36,584 nucleotides of DNA from contig CACODD010000011.1 of NCBI GenBank assembly GCA_902625895.1, positions 1-36,584 of the forward strand. The letters run 5' to 3'. The notes beneath the pieces are model-generated. The model was given only the letters and a program-made list of their open reading frames with translations. It did not search any database and had not been told where the DNA came from. The DNA is from an uncultured Alphaproteobacteria bacterium. Lineage in GTDB: Bacteria > Pseudomonadota > Alphaproteobacteria > Methylaequorales > Methylaequoraceae. Shown here in pieces: positions 35,293-36,584 of this stretch (the first letter of the stretch is position 1; each line of letters begins with the position of its first letter). A program made the translations under genes and the position numbers.

Positions 35293-36584
35293 AGACCTCT
35301 TCGGTTTTTTTATTCTTTTTAATTCTTTTAAGGTAGATTTCTCGTTGTAAAAAACCTGATTTAATTTTACTTTTCGTAAATTCCCCGTTAAAGACCGAGT
35401 TTGTTTTGTCTTTTTCACTCATTATCTTATAGCTTTCGACTAAATCTAAAAGATCATGCATGTGGTAATTAAATGACATTGGGTCTTTAGAAAAAACGTT
35501 TTTGAAATTTTTAATAAATTCGTCATCCTTATATTTTAGACTTGAAGCATAATATGTCCCTTTAAATAGAGGGTCTTTTTTATTGGTATCCTCCCATAAA
35601 CTTGTACCATAAATGTTAGAATTTTCAGAGTTAATGTCATAAAAAGCTAAATGAGACAAAATCTCAAGTAGCCTATCTCCCTCTGATGCAATAATTATTG
35701 AATCAAAAGGGGATCCAAGTGTTAACATCCTTTCTAAAGATTTAATTTCATTATTTTTAAATTCTTCATCCAAGTCTCTATTTTTTTTAACTTTCATTAT
35801 TTCATTTTCTAATTGCAGTTTCCTCTCATTAAATCGACTTATTTTTTTTATGTTATCATTTAAATCAGTATTTCCGTCTACCTCAAAGAAATCGACATTA
35901 ACCCCCATCATACCAAAATCATTTACGTAGTTTACGAAACTGTTTCTGATCACATACCCATATTTATCGGCATGGTGAATCAGTAATACATCTTTACTGT
36001 CATTTTTAGCAATATGTTTTGTTATACAAGATATTTGATCATTAGGATTTTGTCCGGAAACAATAATATTTTCAGAGACATTATTCAAATCAGGAGAGAG
36101 GCTAAAAAAAGTTAACTTTTTTTTATTTTTGAAATGTTCTTTTACCTCTCTTGTTTCATCAGAAAAAATGGGGCCTATAAAAGTTTTCACATTATTCGTT
36201 ATCCCTTGTTCTGCAGCACTGACTGCTCCTCTTGGTGTACCTTTAGTATCGAAAATTTTAAAGTTTAGTTGATTAGGTCGAAGTAGCATACTGTATCTTA
36301 AAGAATTAATAACTAAATTACCTGCTGCACTTTTTTCACCAGTTAATGGAAGTAGCAGGCCTACTAGATTATCTTTTTCTATTTGTTTTTCTTTCAATTC
36401 TGGTTTCCTCAGATTTAAAAATGCATAACCAGAAGATTCTTTTCCTGATTCGTTTACTTCATTATCATCTCTATTATCTGTATTACCTGTATAACTTTCG
36501 ACTTTAATGCCTTCGGCTGAAGTCTCTGGATCTTTGAAATCTTCACTTGTGAAAGTGTTGGTAAACGGATCGCTATCAATAGAA
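35267..36584 (-). CDS. Partial LpoA-like / periplasmic-binding-fold protein (penicillin-binding protein activator)
   Basis: The track starts at TTG 36397, but the same frame stays open for 62 more codons to the right window edge, so the 5' end is missing. The visible part has an acidic, Ser/Asn-rich linker (about the first 60 residues), then a type I periplasmic-binding fold starting NLVGLLLPLTGEKSAAG and including FIGPIFSDETREV, ISGQ-like strands and GTYYASSLKYKDDEF. This matches the alphaproteobacterial 'penicillin-binding protein activator' (LpoA C-domain-like, leucine-binding fold), thought to stimulate peptidoglycan synthases. A long helical insertion (about NERKLQLENEIMKVKK) sits mid-domain. 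A branched-chain amino acid binding protein is the alternative. The signal or lipobox lies outside the window. Confidence 0.72.
   Translation of the reverse strand, partial: SIDSDPFTNTFTSEDFKDPETSAEGIKVESYTGNTDNRDDNEVNESGKESSGYAFLNLRKPELKEKQIEKDNLVGLLLPLTGEKSAAGNLVINSLRYSMLLRPNQLNFKIFDTKGTPRGAVSAAEQGITNNVKTFIGPIFSDETREVKEHFKNKKKLTFFSLSPDLNNVSENIIVSGQNPNDQISCITKHIAKNDSKDVLLIHHADKYGYVIRNSFVNYVNDFGMMGVNVDFFEVDGNTDLNDNIKKISRFNERKLQLENEIMKVKKNRDLDEEFKNNEIKSLERMLTLGSPFDSIIIASEGDRLLEILSHLAFYDINSENSNIYGTSLWEDTNKKDPLFKGTYYASSLKYKDDEFIKNFKNVFSKDPMSFNYHMHDLLDLVESYKIMSEKDKTNSVFNGEFTKSKIKSGFLQREIYLKRIKKNKKTEEVFNCRLNVI

Overview
The window is an AT-rich, very densely packed chromosomal segment of a free-living Alphaproteobacterium. 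The gene content and order point that way: mutS next to glnD-murJ-trpS, an Alph_Pro_TM (TIGR02186-type) gene beside a TauE/SafE permease, phoR-pstSCAB-phoU-phoB in the alphaproteobacterial order, and PstC/PstA with the long N-terminal extensions seen in that class. Low GC, near-absent intergenic space and several overlapping genes suggest a streamlined marine planktonic lineage (SAR11, HIMB59 or AEGEAN-169-like). That placement is inference; no rRNA or tRNA gene was seen in the window.

Left part (1-13.1 kb). The start of a divergent minus-strand gene (TsaB-like N-terminus) leaves the left edge. Two overlapping plus-strand genes for cell-wall enzymes follow: a VanX-type D-Ala-D-Ala dipeptidase and a NodB-fold deacetylase with one zinc histidine replaced. 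Convergent to them is a nine-gene minus-strand run, mutS-glnD-murJ-trpS-TSUP permease-TIGR02186 protein-UspA-Nfu-Bax-like glucosaminidase. Its junctions overlap or are at most 12 bases apart, so it may be one transcription unit.

Middle (13.1-22.7 kb). This is a phosphate-starvation locus: phoR, a phosphate-type (OprP-like) porin broken by a frameshift, a divergent formaldehyde-activating-enzyme (Fae) homologue, then pstS-pstC-pstA-pstB-phoU-phoB. Pho-box-like direct repeats (7-mers every 11 bases) lie before the porin (two copies) and before pstS (three copies). The porin would admit phosphate, PstSCAB would import it, and PhoU, PhoR and PhoB would sense and control.

Right part (22.7-36.6 kb). 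A GT2-GT9 fusion glycosyltransferase, a tiny membrane protein, an adenosine-kinase-like PfkB enzyme, a DUF2244 protein and a DMT exporter without a normal start codon come first. Then a heat-shock block on the minus strand reads hrcA-grpE, a 353-base gap, and dnaK-dnaJ-dapB-lipoprotein. Last are rph-rdgB on the plus strand and a convergent LpoA-like periplasmic-binding-fold protein running off the right edge.

I found no transposon, CRISPR array, prophage or defence island. The most interesting points are the Fae homologue with a substituted catalytic histidine inside the Pho locus, the broken Pho porin, the GT2-GT9 fusion, the exporter start problem, and the unexplained 353-base gap in the heat-shock cluster.
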